DNA of 64,000 nucleotides from the NCBI RefSeq assembly GCF_011067745.1, contig NZ_JAAMPJ010000002.1:248001-312000 (forward strand). The letters are read 5' to 3'. The notes under the pieces are model-generated. The model had not been told where the DNA came from. It made no database searches and saw only the letters and a program-made list of their open reading frames with translations. This document shows positions 16,498-24,424 of the stretch, in pieces. This DNA comes from Lentzea alba. GTDB taxonomy: Bacteria > Actinomycetota > Actinomycetes > Mycobacteriales > Pseudonocardiaceae. Each line of letters begins with the position of its first letter. Within the stretch, counting starts at the first letter, position 1. The position numbers were made by a program, and so were the translations under genes.

Positions 16498-17235
16498 TCA
16501 GCTGCACTTGTTCTCGGCGTTGAACAGCAGGAACGTCACGAGCTTCCCGTCGGTGAAGTGGAAGCTCAGCACCGTGCCCTGCTGGTCGGGCACCGGCACG
16601 TCGTAGGTCTTGTCGTCCCGCTGCGCGAGCGTCGGGTAGGCCGCCTTGACCTGGTCGACCGTCGCACCCTTGCCCACGCCCTTGGCCGCGGTGGCACCCG
16701 GCGGCGGCACGATCATCCGGATCTTGTCCCCGGCGAACAGCACCCCGCCGTTGGCCTCACGGGCCTCGGCCCGCTTGGCGATGCGCTCCGTGGACTCCGC
16801 GATCAGCTGAGTCGCCTTGGCCCCCACCTGAGCCGCGTTGGCGAGCTTCTCCGCGTGGGTGGCGTATTCCTCGGCACTGGCGTTCGCTCCCGGCGCGGGC
16901 CCGACAGCGGCGTCGGCCTCGTCCGCGGCCTTCTGCGCGGCCTCGTACTGCTTCTCCGCCTCGATGTCCGCGGCGAGCTGCGCGGCGTCCGGCGCCGGCG
17001 CGCCCTGGTAGCGGTAGTCCTCGCACGTCCCGGACTTGCCCGCGCCCGTGGCGGCGAGCTCACCGGTGGCGAGTGCGTCCTGCTTGGACATGCCGGGCTT
17101 CAGCTTTCCCCAGCCCGTGACGTCGAAGTGCTTCTCCTGCACGGCCTGCTGTTCCGCGGGCGTGCAGCTGACGGCGGCGAGTGCCGCGGCCACGACGACT
17201 ACCGCCTTCAATCCCCCATTGTTTCTCACGCGCAC
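16498..17235 (-). CDS. Putative lipoprotein with Ala-rich helical middle
   Basis: 245 residues. The N-terminus ends LAAVSCTPAE, a lipobox-like site with Cys 24. A conserved block KLKPGMSKQDALATGE resembles the short repeat found in SmpA/OmlA-like and other actinobacterial lipoproteins. Residues about 85-165 are Ala/Glu-rich and probably coiled coil. A C-terminal domain of about 75 residues has another VGKGATVDQVKAAYPTL block. The paired GxxxxxV blocks suggest two related small domains. Function unknown. GTG 17235 or the GTG two codons later may start. Confidence 0.7.
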   Translation of the reverse strand: MRVRNNGGLKAVVVVAAALAAVSCTPAEQQAVQEKHFDVTGWGKLKPGMSKQDALATGELAATGAGKSGTCEDYRYQGAPAPDAAQLAADIEAEKQYEAAQKAADEADAAVGPAPGANASAEEYATHAEKLANAAQVGAKATQLIAESTERIAKRAEAREANGGVLFAGDKIRMIVPPPGATAAKGVGKGATVDQVKAAYPTLAQRDDKTYDVPVPDQQGTVLSFHFTDGKLVTFLLFNAENKCS

Positions 17236-17326
17236 ACGGTATCCGGCAGCGCGGCAGAACCCGAAGGTGTTTCACAGCATCTCCACACACTCGCCGCAAA
17301 GTCCACTTCGGACGGTGCGTGGCTGC

Positions 17327-17352
17327 TGGCCGGCCACCGAGGTGGCCGGCCA
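17327..17352 (-). terminator. Hairpin terminator of the sigma-partner gene
   Basis: Perfect 12-bp arms TGGCCGGCCACC and GGTGGCCGGCCA with a 2-nt loop lie 12 bp past the leftward stop at 17365. Confidence 0.65.
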
Positions 17353-17364
17353 TCACGAACCTCG

Positions 17365-18132
17365 TCACCACTTGTCGGAGGTGACGATCGCCTTCAGCTG
17401 GTCGAGGGTCAGCGGCGACTGCGGCGAGAGGATTCGACCGCCCGGCGCGAAGGTCACGGTACCGCTGGGGTCCTCCTGGTTGCTGACCTTCAAGAGGATC
17501 ATCGTCCCGTCGGGCCGCTTGACGCACGCCATGTACGCCACCGCGCCGACATCCGGCTGCAGGGTCCCGGTCGCCAGCCGGGAGCCGTCGGGCAGGGTGC
17601 TGACATCACAGACCATCGGGCGGCCACGGTCGCACCACTCGCCGGGCTCGGACTCACTGGGGTGCACAGTCAGGAGCCAGCTTCCGGTGATGCCCGCGGA
17701 GGTAAGAGTCCCGGCGACCATCGCGCCGATACCCGGGCCTTCCAACTTTGTCACGGATTCCCCCGATTGCTTGGACGGGGAAGGCTTCGGCACGGACCAC
17801 TTGTCGGTCACCTCGAACGTCGCGGTGTCGCCGAGCACCACCCTGAACCGGGCGATCAGGTCATCCGGCGAGATGGGGACCGAGCTCTGCGTGGTCGACG
17901 GGGAGTTGGCCGGCGGGCTGGCAGCGGGCGTGCCGGAGCCGCCCGGCCCGAGCCACACCGCACTCGCGACCAGGGCCGCCACCGCGACGACGGTGGCCGC
18001 GACGGGTACCAGCCGCACGGCCCGCCGCGGCCGCACGACCGGGGCCATGTCCGCGGCCGTGCCCGCGGTCGCGGCGTCGGCGCGCCGATCCAACTCGGCG
18101 AAGGCGTCGTGGAGGGTGCGCAGGTCACTCAT
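17365..18132 (-). CDS. Membrane-anchored partner of SigE-family sigma factor
   Basis: 255 residues: a cytoplasmic N-terminus (MSDLRTLHDAFAELDRRADA), one helix at about residues 40-60 (LVPVAATVVAVAALVASAV), then an exported domain of about 190 residues with three Cys. This architecture usually accompanies SigE-subfamily ECF factors in actinobacteria. The gene starts inside the sigma stop codon (ATGA overlap), so both are made together. No zinc anti-sigma motif is visible; the inhibitory role is inferred. Confidence 0.7.
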   Translation of the reverse strand: MSDLRTLHDAFAELDRRADAATAGTAADMAPVVRPRRAVRLVPVAATVVAVAALVASAVWLGPGGSGTPAASPPANSPSTTQSSVPISPDDLIARFRVVLGDTATFEVTDKWSVPKPSPSKQSGESVTKLEGPGIGAMVAGTLTSAGITGSWLLTVHPSESEPGEWCDRGRPMVCDVSTLPDGSRLATGTLQPDVGAVAYMACVKRPDGTMILLKVSNQEDPSGTVTFAPGGRILSPQSPLTLDQLKAIVTSDKW

Positions 18133-18620
18133 GAGGTCTCCTGAAAGTTGGGGGCGCTGGCGGTGAGGTCGATGCGCAGAGCGTTGAGCGCTCGATGGAT
18201 CTGACTGCGCACGGTCGGTTCCCGGCACCCCAGCTGTGCGGCGATCTCCCTGTCGGACAGGCCCGCGTAGTAGCGCAGGACCACGGCCGCCCGCTGCTTC
18301 CTGGGCAGACCGGCGAGGCGGCGGATCATCGCGTCCCGCTCGGCCCACTCGTCCGTGCCGTCGGAGATCACCACCGGCTCGACCTCGGCTCGTGGGGACG
18401 TGCGGGTCAGCCTTCTGCGCCAGGACAGGAACTCGTTGACGACCATCCGCCGCACGTAGGCGTTCGGCTCGGCCATCCCCGAGATCCGTTCCCAGCGTTC
18501 GAACGCCCTGCCCAACACGTCGCTCACCAGGTCCTCGGCCAGCCACGTCTGGCAGGTCAGGACCGTGGCGAACCGCATCAGCGCGGGACGCTGCCTTGCC
18601 ACGTACTCAGTGAACTCCAC
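18129..18620 (-). CDS. SigE-family ECF sigma factor
   Basis: 163 residues. Region 2 is FTEYVARQRPALMRFA and LAEDLVSDVLGRAFERWERI, with YVRRMVVNEFLSWRRR. Region 4 is LPRKQRAAVVLRYYAGLSDR and TVRSQIHRALNALR. The GTG at 18620 has GGGAG 6 nt upstream and matches the family N-terminus; a GTG at 18653 would add 11 residues. It is overlapped by its membrane partner. Confidence 0.88.
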   Translation of the reverse strand: MEFTEYVARQRPALMRFATVLTCQTWLAEDLVSDVLGRAFERWERISGMAEPNAYVRRMVVNEFLSWRRRLTRTSPRAEVEPVVISDGTDEWAERDAMIRRLAGLPRKQRAAVVLRYYAGLSDREIAAQLGCREPTVRSQIHRALNALRIDLTASAPNFQETS

Positions 18621-18748
18621 CGGCAACTCCCGATCGTCTACTCGATTTCGCACCCCTAATGAAGAAGTGACCCCAGACGTTGCATCCGGTCTCCCAACAT
18701 CTGTGGAGAGTCTCCACGCCGCACCCCGGCTGCCTCACCTGCGAAAGA

Positions 18749-18779
18749 AAAGGCCGTCCACTCAATGTGGACGGCCTTT
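18749..18779 (-). terminator. Strong hairpin terminator
   Basis: Perfect 13-bp arms (AAAGGCCGTCCAC and its complement) with a 5-nt loop. On the minus strand they are followed by TTTTCTTT, giving a classical intrinsic terminator 30 bp past the MarR-like gene. Confidence 0.85.
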
Positions 18780-18808
18780 CGTGCGGTGGGCCTGACCCGG
18801 CCAAGCGC

Positions 18809-19276
18809 TCAGACCACCGGACCGCCCGTGTTGCGAATCATCTGCTGGAGCACCTTCAGGGCAACCACGTAGTCGGCGTCGTCGATGCCCTCGTGGATGC
18901 GTTCGCGGATCGCCGGGGCGTGCTTCTTGAGGTCCGCACGGGCTTCATCTCCCGCATCGGTGATCCACAGCCGTCCCTCGTCATCACGGGTGAGCCAGCC
19001 TCGTTCCAGCAGGACTTCCGCCTCCGCCTCCAGGTCGTCCTCGGCTCTGAGGTAAGTGCTCATCGCCCGCTGGAGCTCGGGGATCGTCATCCCCTGGCCG
19101 TCGGGTGAGATGTCGTTCTCCGACAGGTTGCGCAGCAGCCAGTACTGAGGCTGGGTGAAGCCGAGCTCGGCCTGCTGAGTCCGAGTGAACGCGATGAGAG
19201 CCTCGTAGGCCACTCCGGTCCAGTACGCGGCGGGCTGGACCGCGAGTTCGGCGTCGGAAAGGTGCTGCCTGGTCAT
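18809..19276 (-). CDS. MarR-like winged-helix regulator
   Basis: 155 residues. FTQPQYWLLRNLSEN is the helix before the HTH, TIPELQRAMSTYLRAEDDLE replaces the usual recognition helix region, and LLERGWLTRDDEGRLWITDA is the wing, as in MarR proteins. The C-terminal helix would complete the dimer interface. ATG 19276 has GGAGG 8 nt upstream. No neighbouring gene indicates the target. It could belong to a MarR-related subgroup since the recognition helix is acidic. Confidence 0.75.
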   Translation of the reverse strand: MTRQHLSDAELAVQPAAYWTGVAYEALIAFTRTQQAELGFTQPQYWLLRNLSENDISPDGQGMTIPELQRAMSTYLRAEDDLEAEAEVLLERGWLTRDDEGRLWITDAGDEARADLKKHAPAIRERIHEGIDDADYVVALKVLQQMIRNTGGPVV

Positions 19277-19493
19277 ATGAGCCGCCTCCGGTGAAAGATC
19301 ACTGACCAGGAGACCGTAGAAGCTCAACCAAGGTCGAGGTCAAGAGAACCCGACCGGGCAGCGTCCTGAATGCACGCAGTCCTTTGTGGACCTGGAGCCA
19401 CCGCATGAGAACCCCGACCTGCCGGTCGACCTACGGGGGTCCGGGGGCTTGCCCTCGGCGTGGGGTTTGGGGCTCGGCCCCCAGAAAACACTT

Positions 19494-19537
19494 CGGGCCG
19501 AGGAGGTCTGCGCTTTCTGCAGACACTCCTCGGCCCG
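19494..19537 (-). terminator. Terminator of tRNA-Ala
   Basis: 12-bp arms CGGGCCGAGGAG (19494-19505) and CTCCTCGGCCCG (19526-19537), plus an inner TCTGC/GCAGA stem, lie 10 bp past the tRNA 3' end. Confidence 0.7.
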
Positions 19538-19547
19538 AGGCACTAAA

Positions 19548-19620
19548 TGGAGCTGAGGGGAATCGAACCCCTGACCTTCTCGATGCGAACGAGACGCGCT
19601 ACCAACTGTGCTACAGCCCC
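19548..19620 (-). tRNA. tRNA-Ala(CGC)
   Basis: A 73-nt cloverleaf on the minus strand. The acceptor GGGGCTG pairs with CAGCTCC (one G-U), the anticodon stem is TCTCG/CGAGA with loop TTCGCAT (anticodon CGC), the T-loop is TTCGATT and the discriminator is A. CCA is not encoded. It lies beside glpR, without att-like repeats in view. Confidence 0.95.
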
Positions 19621-19678
19621 TTGCGGTGTTACGAGAGAACTATAGCAGGGGCTGGAGGGGTGTTTTCACCACCCCCAC

Positions 19679-20404
19679 CTACGCCCCGACAGCACCTCGG
19701 TACCGCAGCGACTCCAGTCCCTCTAACTCGACGAAGACCGGGTCCTCGTCGTCGGAATCGACCGGAATGGTGCCCGGTCGCACGTGGTGCTCGTAGCGCG
19801 GCAACGGTGGCAGCGCCGGCCTGTCGTCGACCACCTCGACCTCGGTGGTCTCCGCCATCTCGACGGGCGAGGTGGTCGGCTGAGCCGGAACGACCGGGGC
19901 TTGTTCGGCCTGCTGCGGCTGCGGGCCCGTCGCACGGCGGCGGCGCACCTGCTGCAGGCGGGCGAGCCGGCGCGCGCGGATCTCCTCCTCTATCCGCACC
20001 TGCCGGCGCAGGTAGGTCAGGTAGCCCACGAGCAGGAGGTCCAGTGCGGCGTGGCCGTACCAGAGCTTCGCGTAGAACACGCCCGCGACGATTCCCGAGG
20101 CCACGGCGGCGACCAGCAGGAACGCCACGACTCTGCGGCGGAACGCGTACTTGGCCTGCGCGACCAGGGCCGCGCTCTCCGGGTCGTAGCCGCCACGGCC
20201 CCGCCGGAACGGGCGTTCGACGTACTCCTCCTCGTCGAAGTAGTCGTCGTCGATGTCGTGGATGTCGTCGTACTCGGCGTCGGGCATGGCGTCGTACTCC
20301 TCCCCCACGCTGCGCGCACTCTCCTGGCGCTTGCGGGCCATCATGGGGACGAGGACCACCAGCCACGCCACGACCAGCGCAACGATGATCAGCGAACTCG
20401 GCAT
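19679..20404 (-). CDS. glpR: GlpR/SepX-type membrane protein (gephyrin-like protein receptor)
   Basis: 241 residues. An N-terminal helix (SLIIVALVVAWLVVLVPMMARKRQ, positions 4-27) is followed by an acidic segment, two central helices (about 92-112 and 116-132), then Arg-rich and Pro-rich tail regions. In Corynebacterium and Streptomyces such proteins (GlpR, SepX) link the Glp protein and FtsZ at division or sporulation septa (established knowledge). It is encoded next to rimJ and glp, as in Mtb Rv0994-Rv0996. The start ATG at 20404 matches the family N-terminus MPSSLI. Confidence 0.85.
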   Translation of the reverse strand: MPSSLIIVALVVAWLVVLVPMMARKRQESARSVGEEYDAMPDAEYDDIHDIDDDYFDEEEYVERPFRRGRGGYDPESAALVAQAKYAFRRRVVAFLLVAAVASGIVAGVFYAKLWYGHAALDLLLVGYLTYLRRQVRIEEEIRARRLARLQQVRRRRATGPQPQQAEQAPVVPAQPTTSPVEMAETTEVEVVDDRPALPPLPRYEHHVRPGTIPVDSDDEDPVFVELEGLESLRYRGAVGA

Positions 20405-20498
20405 TCCCCGTTCACCTCCCCCGGCCCACGCGTGGTGCTGTCACCACGCTAGTCACAACAGTCACACCTGTGTCGGAGGCTCGCCGAGCGCGGTGCGT

Positions 20499-20530
20499 AC
20501 CAAAGTGTGGTGTATCACCCACTTTTGGGT
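20499..20530 (-). terminator. Imperfect hairpin between rimJ and glpR
   Basis: ACCAAAGTGTGGTG pairs imperfectly with CACCCACTTTTGGGT, 30 bp past the rimJ stop. It may be a weak terminator or attenuator separating glpR from the upstream genes. Confidence 0.4.
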
Positions 20531-20559
20531 GAAGTGATTAGAGCGAACGGACGCGAACG

Positions 20560-21213
20560 TCAGGGAAGACGGGCCTCTCCGCGTGCGACCAAACGGTGCA
20601 CTAGGCCATCAGGGACCTCTTCGGTCGTGAGCGCGAAGCAGAGGTGGTCGCGCCACTGTCCGGCAACATCCAGATAACGCTTGAAGAGGCCTTCTTCGCG
20701 GTAGCCGGATTTCGTGAGCACGCGGATCGAGGCGCCGTTCTCCGGTCGCACGGTCGCTTCGAGCCGGTGCAGACCAGCGTCGCGGAAAGCGTGGTCGGTG
20801 AGCAACGCGACGGCCGCCGTTGCGACGCCTCCGCCCGCCCGATCAGCGGCCACCCAGTAGCCGATCCAGGCGGACAGCAGGGAGCCGCGCACGATGTTGC
20901 CGACGGTGATCTGACCGGCGATCTCGCCGTCGACCAGGATCATGAACGGCAGCGTGGTGCCGCGCCGGGCCATGGCGCGCAGCGACGACCACTGCGCGGG
21001 CCAGGAGAGCGTCGCGTTGCGCTCGTCCCAGCCCTCCTGCGCGGTGGGTTCCCATCGCTCCAGGTAGTCGCGGTCGCGGATGCGCAACCGGGACCACTTG
21101 CCGCCGTCGAACAGCCGGGGTCCGCGCAGGGTCACCGTTCCGGCGCGCACCTCGACGGGCCCCAGCCGGACGGGCCAGCCGGGGTGACGTCCCATGTCCG
21201 AGAAGGCGCTCAT
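20560..21213 (-). CDS. rimJ: GNAT acetyltransferase RimJ-like
   Basis: 217 residues, RimJ/RimL-type GNAT fold. LLDYLERW-like (RDRDYLERWEP) and AWIGYWVAADRAGGGVATAA supply the acetyl-CoA loop region, and LEATVRPENGASIRVLTKSG is the conserved Asn-containing segment, with GYREEGLFKRYLDVAGQWRD at the end. It probably N-acetylates a protein N-terminus, by family. ATG 21213 shares its A with the glp stop (TGATG), so the genes are coupled. Synteny with Rv0995 supports the name. Confidence 0.85.
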   Translation of the reverse strand: MSAFSDMGRHPGWPVRLGPVEVRAGTVTLRGPRLFDGGKWSRLRIRDRDYLERWEPTAQEGWDERNATLSWPAQWSSLRAMARRGTTLPFMILVDGEIAGQITVGNIVRGSLLSAWIGYWVAADRAGGGVATAAVALLTDHAFRDAGLHRLEATVRPENGASIRVLTKSGYREEGLFKRYLDVAGQWRDHLCFALTTEEVPDGLVHRLVARGEARLP

Positions 21214-22436
21214 CAACCCCTCTGGGCGAGGAAGCTGACGAGCACCTCTTCACCGACCGAGACCTCGGTGACGTCCTCGTCGACCATGATCAGGCAGTTG
21301 GCCTCCGCCAGTGACGCGAGCAGGTGCGACCCGGACGTGCCGAGCGGCTGCACCAGGTACTCGCCGTTGTCCGCGTCGCGCAGCAGCTGGCCGCGCAGAA
21401 AGCCGCGGCGGCCCTTCGTCGACGACAGCGGCGAGAGCAGCCGGGCCGACACGGCGCGGCGGTACGGGTTCTTCTTGCCGAGCGCGGCCCTGATCAGCGG
21501 CCTGACCAGCACCTCGAACACGACGAGCGCACTCATCGGGTTCGCGGGCAGCAGGAACGTCGGCACGGCGTCCGGGCCGAGCCGCCCGAAGCCCTGTGCC
21601 GAGCCGGGGTGCATGGCGATGCGGGTGACGTCCACGTCGCCGAGGTCGGCCAGCGCGGCCTTGACCTCGTCACCGATCGCGCCGCCCACGCCACCGGCGA
21701 CGATGACGATCTCGGAGAGCAGCAGCCGGCCCTCGACGACCTCGCGCAGCCGGCGCGGGTCGGCGGACATGATGCCGACCCGGCTGACTTCCGCCCCCGC
21801 GTCCCGTGCGGCGGCGGCCAGCGCGTACGAGTTCACGTCGTAGACCTGGCCTTGACCGGGCGTGCGGTCGACGTCGACGAGCTCCTCGCCGAGCGAGATC
21901 ACCGACACCCGCGGACGCGGGTGGACGAGCACCTTGTTGCGCCCGACAGCGGCCAGCAAACCGACCTGAGCAGCGCCGATGGACGCACCGCGGCGCACCG
22001 CGACGTCGCCCGTCTGCACGTCCTCGCCGGTGCGGCGGACGAACCCGGCGGACGGCACGCTGCGGTTCACCGTGACCTTGGCGTGGTGGCCGTCGGTGTA
22101 GCCGAGCGGCACGACGGCGTCGGCCAGCGTGGGCAACGGCGCTCCGGTCGCGACCCGCACCGCCTGGCCGGGCTGGAGCCGGCGCGGCTGCCGGGACCCG
22201 GCCGGAATCTCGCCCACGACCGGGAGCTGGACGGGGCTCGCGTTCGCGCCGGACACGTCGACGCTGCGCACCGCGTAGCCGTCCACCGCGGCCTGGTCGA
22301 AGCCGGGCAACGCGCGTTCCGCGACGACCTCCTCGGCGCAGAGCAGGCCCTGCGACTCCGAGATCGCCACCCGCACGGGCGCGGGCCGCACCGCGGCCGC
22401 GATCACCCGAGCGAGTTGCTCGTCAACTGACCTCAT
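21213..22436 (-). CDS. glp: Gephyrin-like molybdotransferase Glp (MoeA family)
   Basis: 407 residues with full MoeA architecture: N-terminal domains I/II (LPGFDQAAVDGYAVRS), central MoCF_biosynth domain with ISLGEELVDVD, IVIVAGGVGGAIGDEVK and MHPGSAQGFGRL, then domain IV. In MoeA the metal-insertion site includes the Asp of PxxDNSAMDGYA; here it is FDQAAVDGYA, which retains Asp. In actinobacteria this paralogue partners GlpR in cell division while keeping a molybdotransferase-like fold. It is located between galU and rimJ, as in Mtb moeA1. Confidence 0.9.
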   Translation of the reverse strand: MRSVDEQLARVIAAAVRPAPVRVAISESQGLLCAEEVVAERALPGFDQAAVDGYAVRSVDVSGANASPVQLPVVGEIPAGSRQPRRLQPGQAVRVATGAPLPTLADAVVPLGYTDGHHAKVTVNRSVPSAGFVRRTGEDVQTGDVAVRRGASIGAAQVGLLAAVGRNKVLVHPRPRVSVISLGEELVDVDRTPGQGQVYDVNSYALAAAARDAGAEVSRVGIMSADPRRLREVVEGRLLLSEIVIVAGGVGGAIGDEVKAALADLGDVDVTRIAMHPGSAQGFGRLGPDAVPTFLLPANPMSALVVFEVLVRPLIRAALGKKNPYRRAVSARLLSPLSSTKGRRGFLRGQLLRDADNGEYLVQPLGTSGSHLLASLAEANCLIMVDEDVTEVSVGEEVLVSFLAQRG

Positions 22437-22467
22437 GTGATGGTCCTCGCGCCCAGAAGGGATTCAG

Positions 22468-23352
22468 TCAGGAGTTGTCGAGGCGTTCCCGCAACCACTC
22501 GCGCAGATCGGGTCCGTACTCCGGGGTCTTGAGTGCGAAGTCAACCGCAGCGCGCAGGAATCCTGCGGGATTGCCGAGATCGTGTCGCCCGCCGCGGTGC
22601 ACGACGACGTGCACGGGGTGACCCTCCGCGATCAGCAGCGCGATGGCGTCGGTGAGCTGCAGTTCACCGCCCGCACCAGGGGTGATGCGCTTGAGAGCGT
22701 CGAAGATGGCGCGGTCGAGCAGGTACCGGCCGGCGGCGGCGAACGTCGACGGCGCGTCCTGCGGCTTGGGCTTCTCGACCATGCCGACGACCTGCTTGAC
22801 GTCGTCGCTGCCGGTGTCGCGGACGTCGAACACGCCGTACGCGGAGATCTGCTCGCGCGGGATGTCGAACGCCAGCAGGACGCTGCCGCCCTTCTCCTCG
22901 CGGACCTTCGCCATCTTCTTGAGCGCGTCGGTGGGCAGGATGATGTCGTCGGGCAGCAGCACCGCGACGGCCTCGTCGTCGCCGGTCAGGTTGCCCTCGG
23001 CGCAGCCGACCGCGTGCCCGAGGCCGAGCGCCTGCTCCTGGATCGCGGTCTCTGCCTTGATCAACTGGGGCGCGCGCCGGATCTTCTCGACCAGGTCGGC
23101 CTTGCCGCGCGCGGCCAGCGTCTGCTCGAGCTCGGGGTTCGCGTCGAAGTACTCGGCGACCGACGCCTTGTCCGGCGAGGTGACGATGACCAGCTTCTTC
23201 GCGCCGGCTTCGGCCGCTTCCCTGGCCACGTACTCGATGGCGGGGGTGTCGACCAGCGGCAGCAGTTCCTTCGGCACGGCTTTGGTCGTGGGGAGGAAAC
23301 GGGTGCCCAAACCGGCCGCGGGCACGATAGCGGTGTGGAAGGCGCTGCTCAT
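22468..23352 (-). CDS. galU: UTP-glucose-1-phosphate uridylyltransferase
   Basis: Makes UDP-glucose from UTP and glucose-1-phosphate for cell-wall and galactose metabolism. At 294 residues it has the family length. Signature blocks: AIVPAAGLGTRFLPTTKAVP, KELLPLVDTPAIEYV, LGLGHAVGCAE, LLPDDIIL, GVFDV and VEKPKP. Start ATG 23352 leaves the nucleotide-binding loop at residue 8. Supplies substrate for the galT-coded reaction farther right (Leloir pathway), though they are not in one operon. Confidence 0.95.
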   Translation of the reverse strand: MSSAFHTAIVPAAGLGTRFLPTTKAVPKELLPLVDTPAIEYVAREAAEAGAKKLVIVTSPDKASVAEYFDANPELEQTLAARGKADLVEKIRRAPQLIKAETAIQEQALGLGHAVGCAEGNLTGDDEAVAVLLPDDIILPTDALKKMAKVREEKGGSVLLAFDIPREQISAYGVFDVRDTGSDDVKQVVGMVEKPKPQDAPSTFAAAGRYLLDRAIFDALKRITPGAGGELQLTDAIALLIAEGHPVHVVVHRGGRHDLGNPAGFLRAAVDFALKTPEYGPDLREWLRERLDNS

Positions 23353-23390
23353 GGGCTGCGATGCTAACGACATACCGGGGGTTACCCAGC

Positions 23391-23957
23391 ATGACGTCCG
23401 ATCTTCGTGACCGTAAGGCCACGTTGCGTTCACGGTTGATGGCCGCGCGGCGGGCCGTGTCGCCCGAAATCCGTGCTGTGGAGGCGGCGGCGCTGGCGGC
23501 GCACGTGGCTGCTTTGGACGTCGGCGCTGATGACACCGTGTGCGCGTTTCTGCCGGTCGGATCGGAGCCCGGTGACGCGACGTGGCTCGACGGCCTGCGC
23601 TGCCGGGTGCTGCTGCCGATCGTGACGGGCGACTCGCCGCTCGACTGGGCGGTCCACACCGGACCGGACGGGCTCGTCCCCGCCGCGTTCCGGTTGCTCG
23701 AACCCTCCGGTCCCCGGCTCGGCGCCTCGGCGATCGCTGGAGCCTCGCTGGTGCTGGTGCCCGCGCTGGCGGTGTCGGTGTCCGGGGTGCGGCTGGGGAA
23801 GGGCCAGGGGCACTACGACCGGTCGTTGCCGCTGGTCAAAGCCCCGCTGGTGGCTGTCGTGCGCGACTCGGAGGTGCTCGCCGACGTGCCCGCGGAGCCT
23901 CACGACGTGCGGATGAACGGCGTGCTGACCCCCTCGGTGGGCCTGCGGTGGCTGTGA
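23391..23957 (+). CDS. 5-formyltetrahydrofolate cyclo-ligase
   Basis: 188 residues. The N-terminal LRDRKATLRSRLMAARRAVS is the helical start of the family; VLVPALAVSVSGVRLGKGQG and HYDRSL form the conserved ATP/folate site (G-x-GKGxGxYDR). It recycles 5-formyl-THF to 5,10-methenyl-THF. It is divergent from galU across 38 bp, the same arrangement as mycobacterial Rv0992c/Rv0993. The ATG at 23391 gives a normal length. Confidence 0.92.
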   Translation: MTSDLRDRKATLRSRLMAARRAVSPEIRAVEAAALAAHVAALDVGADDTVCAFLPVGSEPGDATWLDGLRCRVLLPIVTGDSPLDWAVHTGPDGLVPAAFRLLEPSGPRLGASAIAGASLVLVPALAVSVSGVRLGKGQGHYDRSLPLVKAPLVAVVRDSEVLADVPAEPHDVRMNGVLTPSVGLRWL

Positions 23958-24007
23958 CTTTGACCGGGTGTGTTTGCGCTCCGGGAAGGTCCTGAGCGAA
24001 AATCGTG

Positions 24008-24034
24008 TTGGCACTCACAACGCCCGAGTGCCAG
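24008..24034. promoter_or_regulatory. CIRCE element (HrcA operator)
   Basis: TTGGCACTC, then a 9-nt spacer, then GAGTGCCAG form a perfect inverted repeat, matching the CIRCE consensus TTAGCACTC-N9-GAGTGCTAA at 7 of 9 positions in each half or better. It ends 17 bp before the FmdB-like gene start, ideal for heat-shock repression by HrcA. The Mtb homologue Rv0991c (Ruc) is known to be in the HrcA regulon. Confidence 0.88.
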
Positions 24035-24051
24035 ATCTAGGAGCGAACCCA

Positions 24052-24354
24052 GTGCCTACGTACCAGTACGCCTGCACCGCGTGTGAGCACCGGTTCGAGG
24101 CTGTGCAGTCGTTCAGCGACGCCTCCCTCACCGAGTGCCCGGAGTGCTCGGGCAAGCTGCGCAAGCTCTTCGGCGCCGTCGGTGTCGTGTTCAAGGGCAG
24201 CGGTTTCTACCGCACGGACAGCCGCTCGGGCTCGTCCAAGAGCACGTCGTCCACGACGACGTCCTCCACCACCTCGGAGACGAAGTCCTCGGACAAGAAG
24301 TCGTCCTCGGACTCGAAGCCCGCGAGCAGCGCACCGGCGGCCGCCGCCAGCTGA
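24052..24354 (+). CDS. FmdB-type zinc-ribbon protein, Ruc-like redox-regulated chaperone
   Basis: 100 residues. The N-terminal zinc ribbon is TYQYACTACEHRFE followed by TECPECSGKLRKLFG (two CxxC pairs), then GSGFYRTDSR and a disordered Ser/Thr/Lys-rich tail ending in Ala. Mtb Ruc (Rv0991c) has this layout and acts as an oxidation-activated chaperone working with DnaK. GTG 24052 has AGGAG 8 nt upstream. The CIRCE site predicts heat-shock induction. Function by homology and context, not proven. Confidence 0.85.
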   Translation: MPTYQYACTACEHRFEAVQSFSDASLTECPECSGKLRKLFGAVGVVFKGSGFYRTDSRSGSSKSTSSTTTSSTTSETKSSDKKSSSDSKPASSAPAAAAS

Positions 24355-24399
24355 AGATCGCGAGTTGTCCACAACTTGCGGCTGAGCCCCCTTTGACGT

Positions 24400-24424
24400 G
24401 CCCCGACGGCCCTACCGTCGGGGC
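24400..24424 (+). terminator. Perfect hairpin touching the next start codon
   Basis: Arms GCCCCGACGG (24400-24409) and CCGTCGGGGC (24415-24424) with a 5-nt loop. The 3' arm ends at the base before the ATG of the SAF gene, so it may both end the fmdB transcript and hide the ribosome site of the next gene. There is no T-tail. Confidence 0.55.

Noticed and set aside
19384..20388. Plus-strand frame spanning tRNA-Ala and glpR antisense
   Set aside because: Passes through the tRNA and is Arg/Pro-rich, an artefact of GC content.
24365..24373. TTGTCCACA, identical to a DnaA box
   Set aside because: A single copy in a short intergenic gap with no dnaA/dnaN, no further boxes and no AT-rich unwinding region; chance or local regulation, not an origin.
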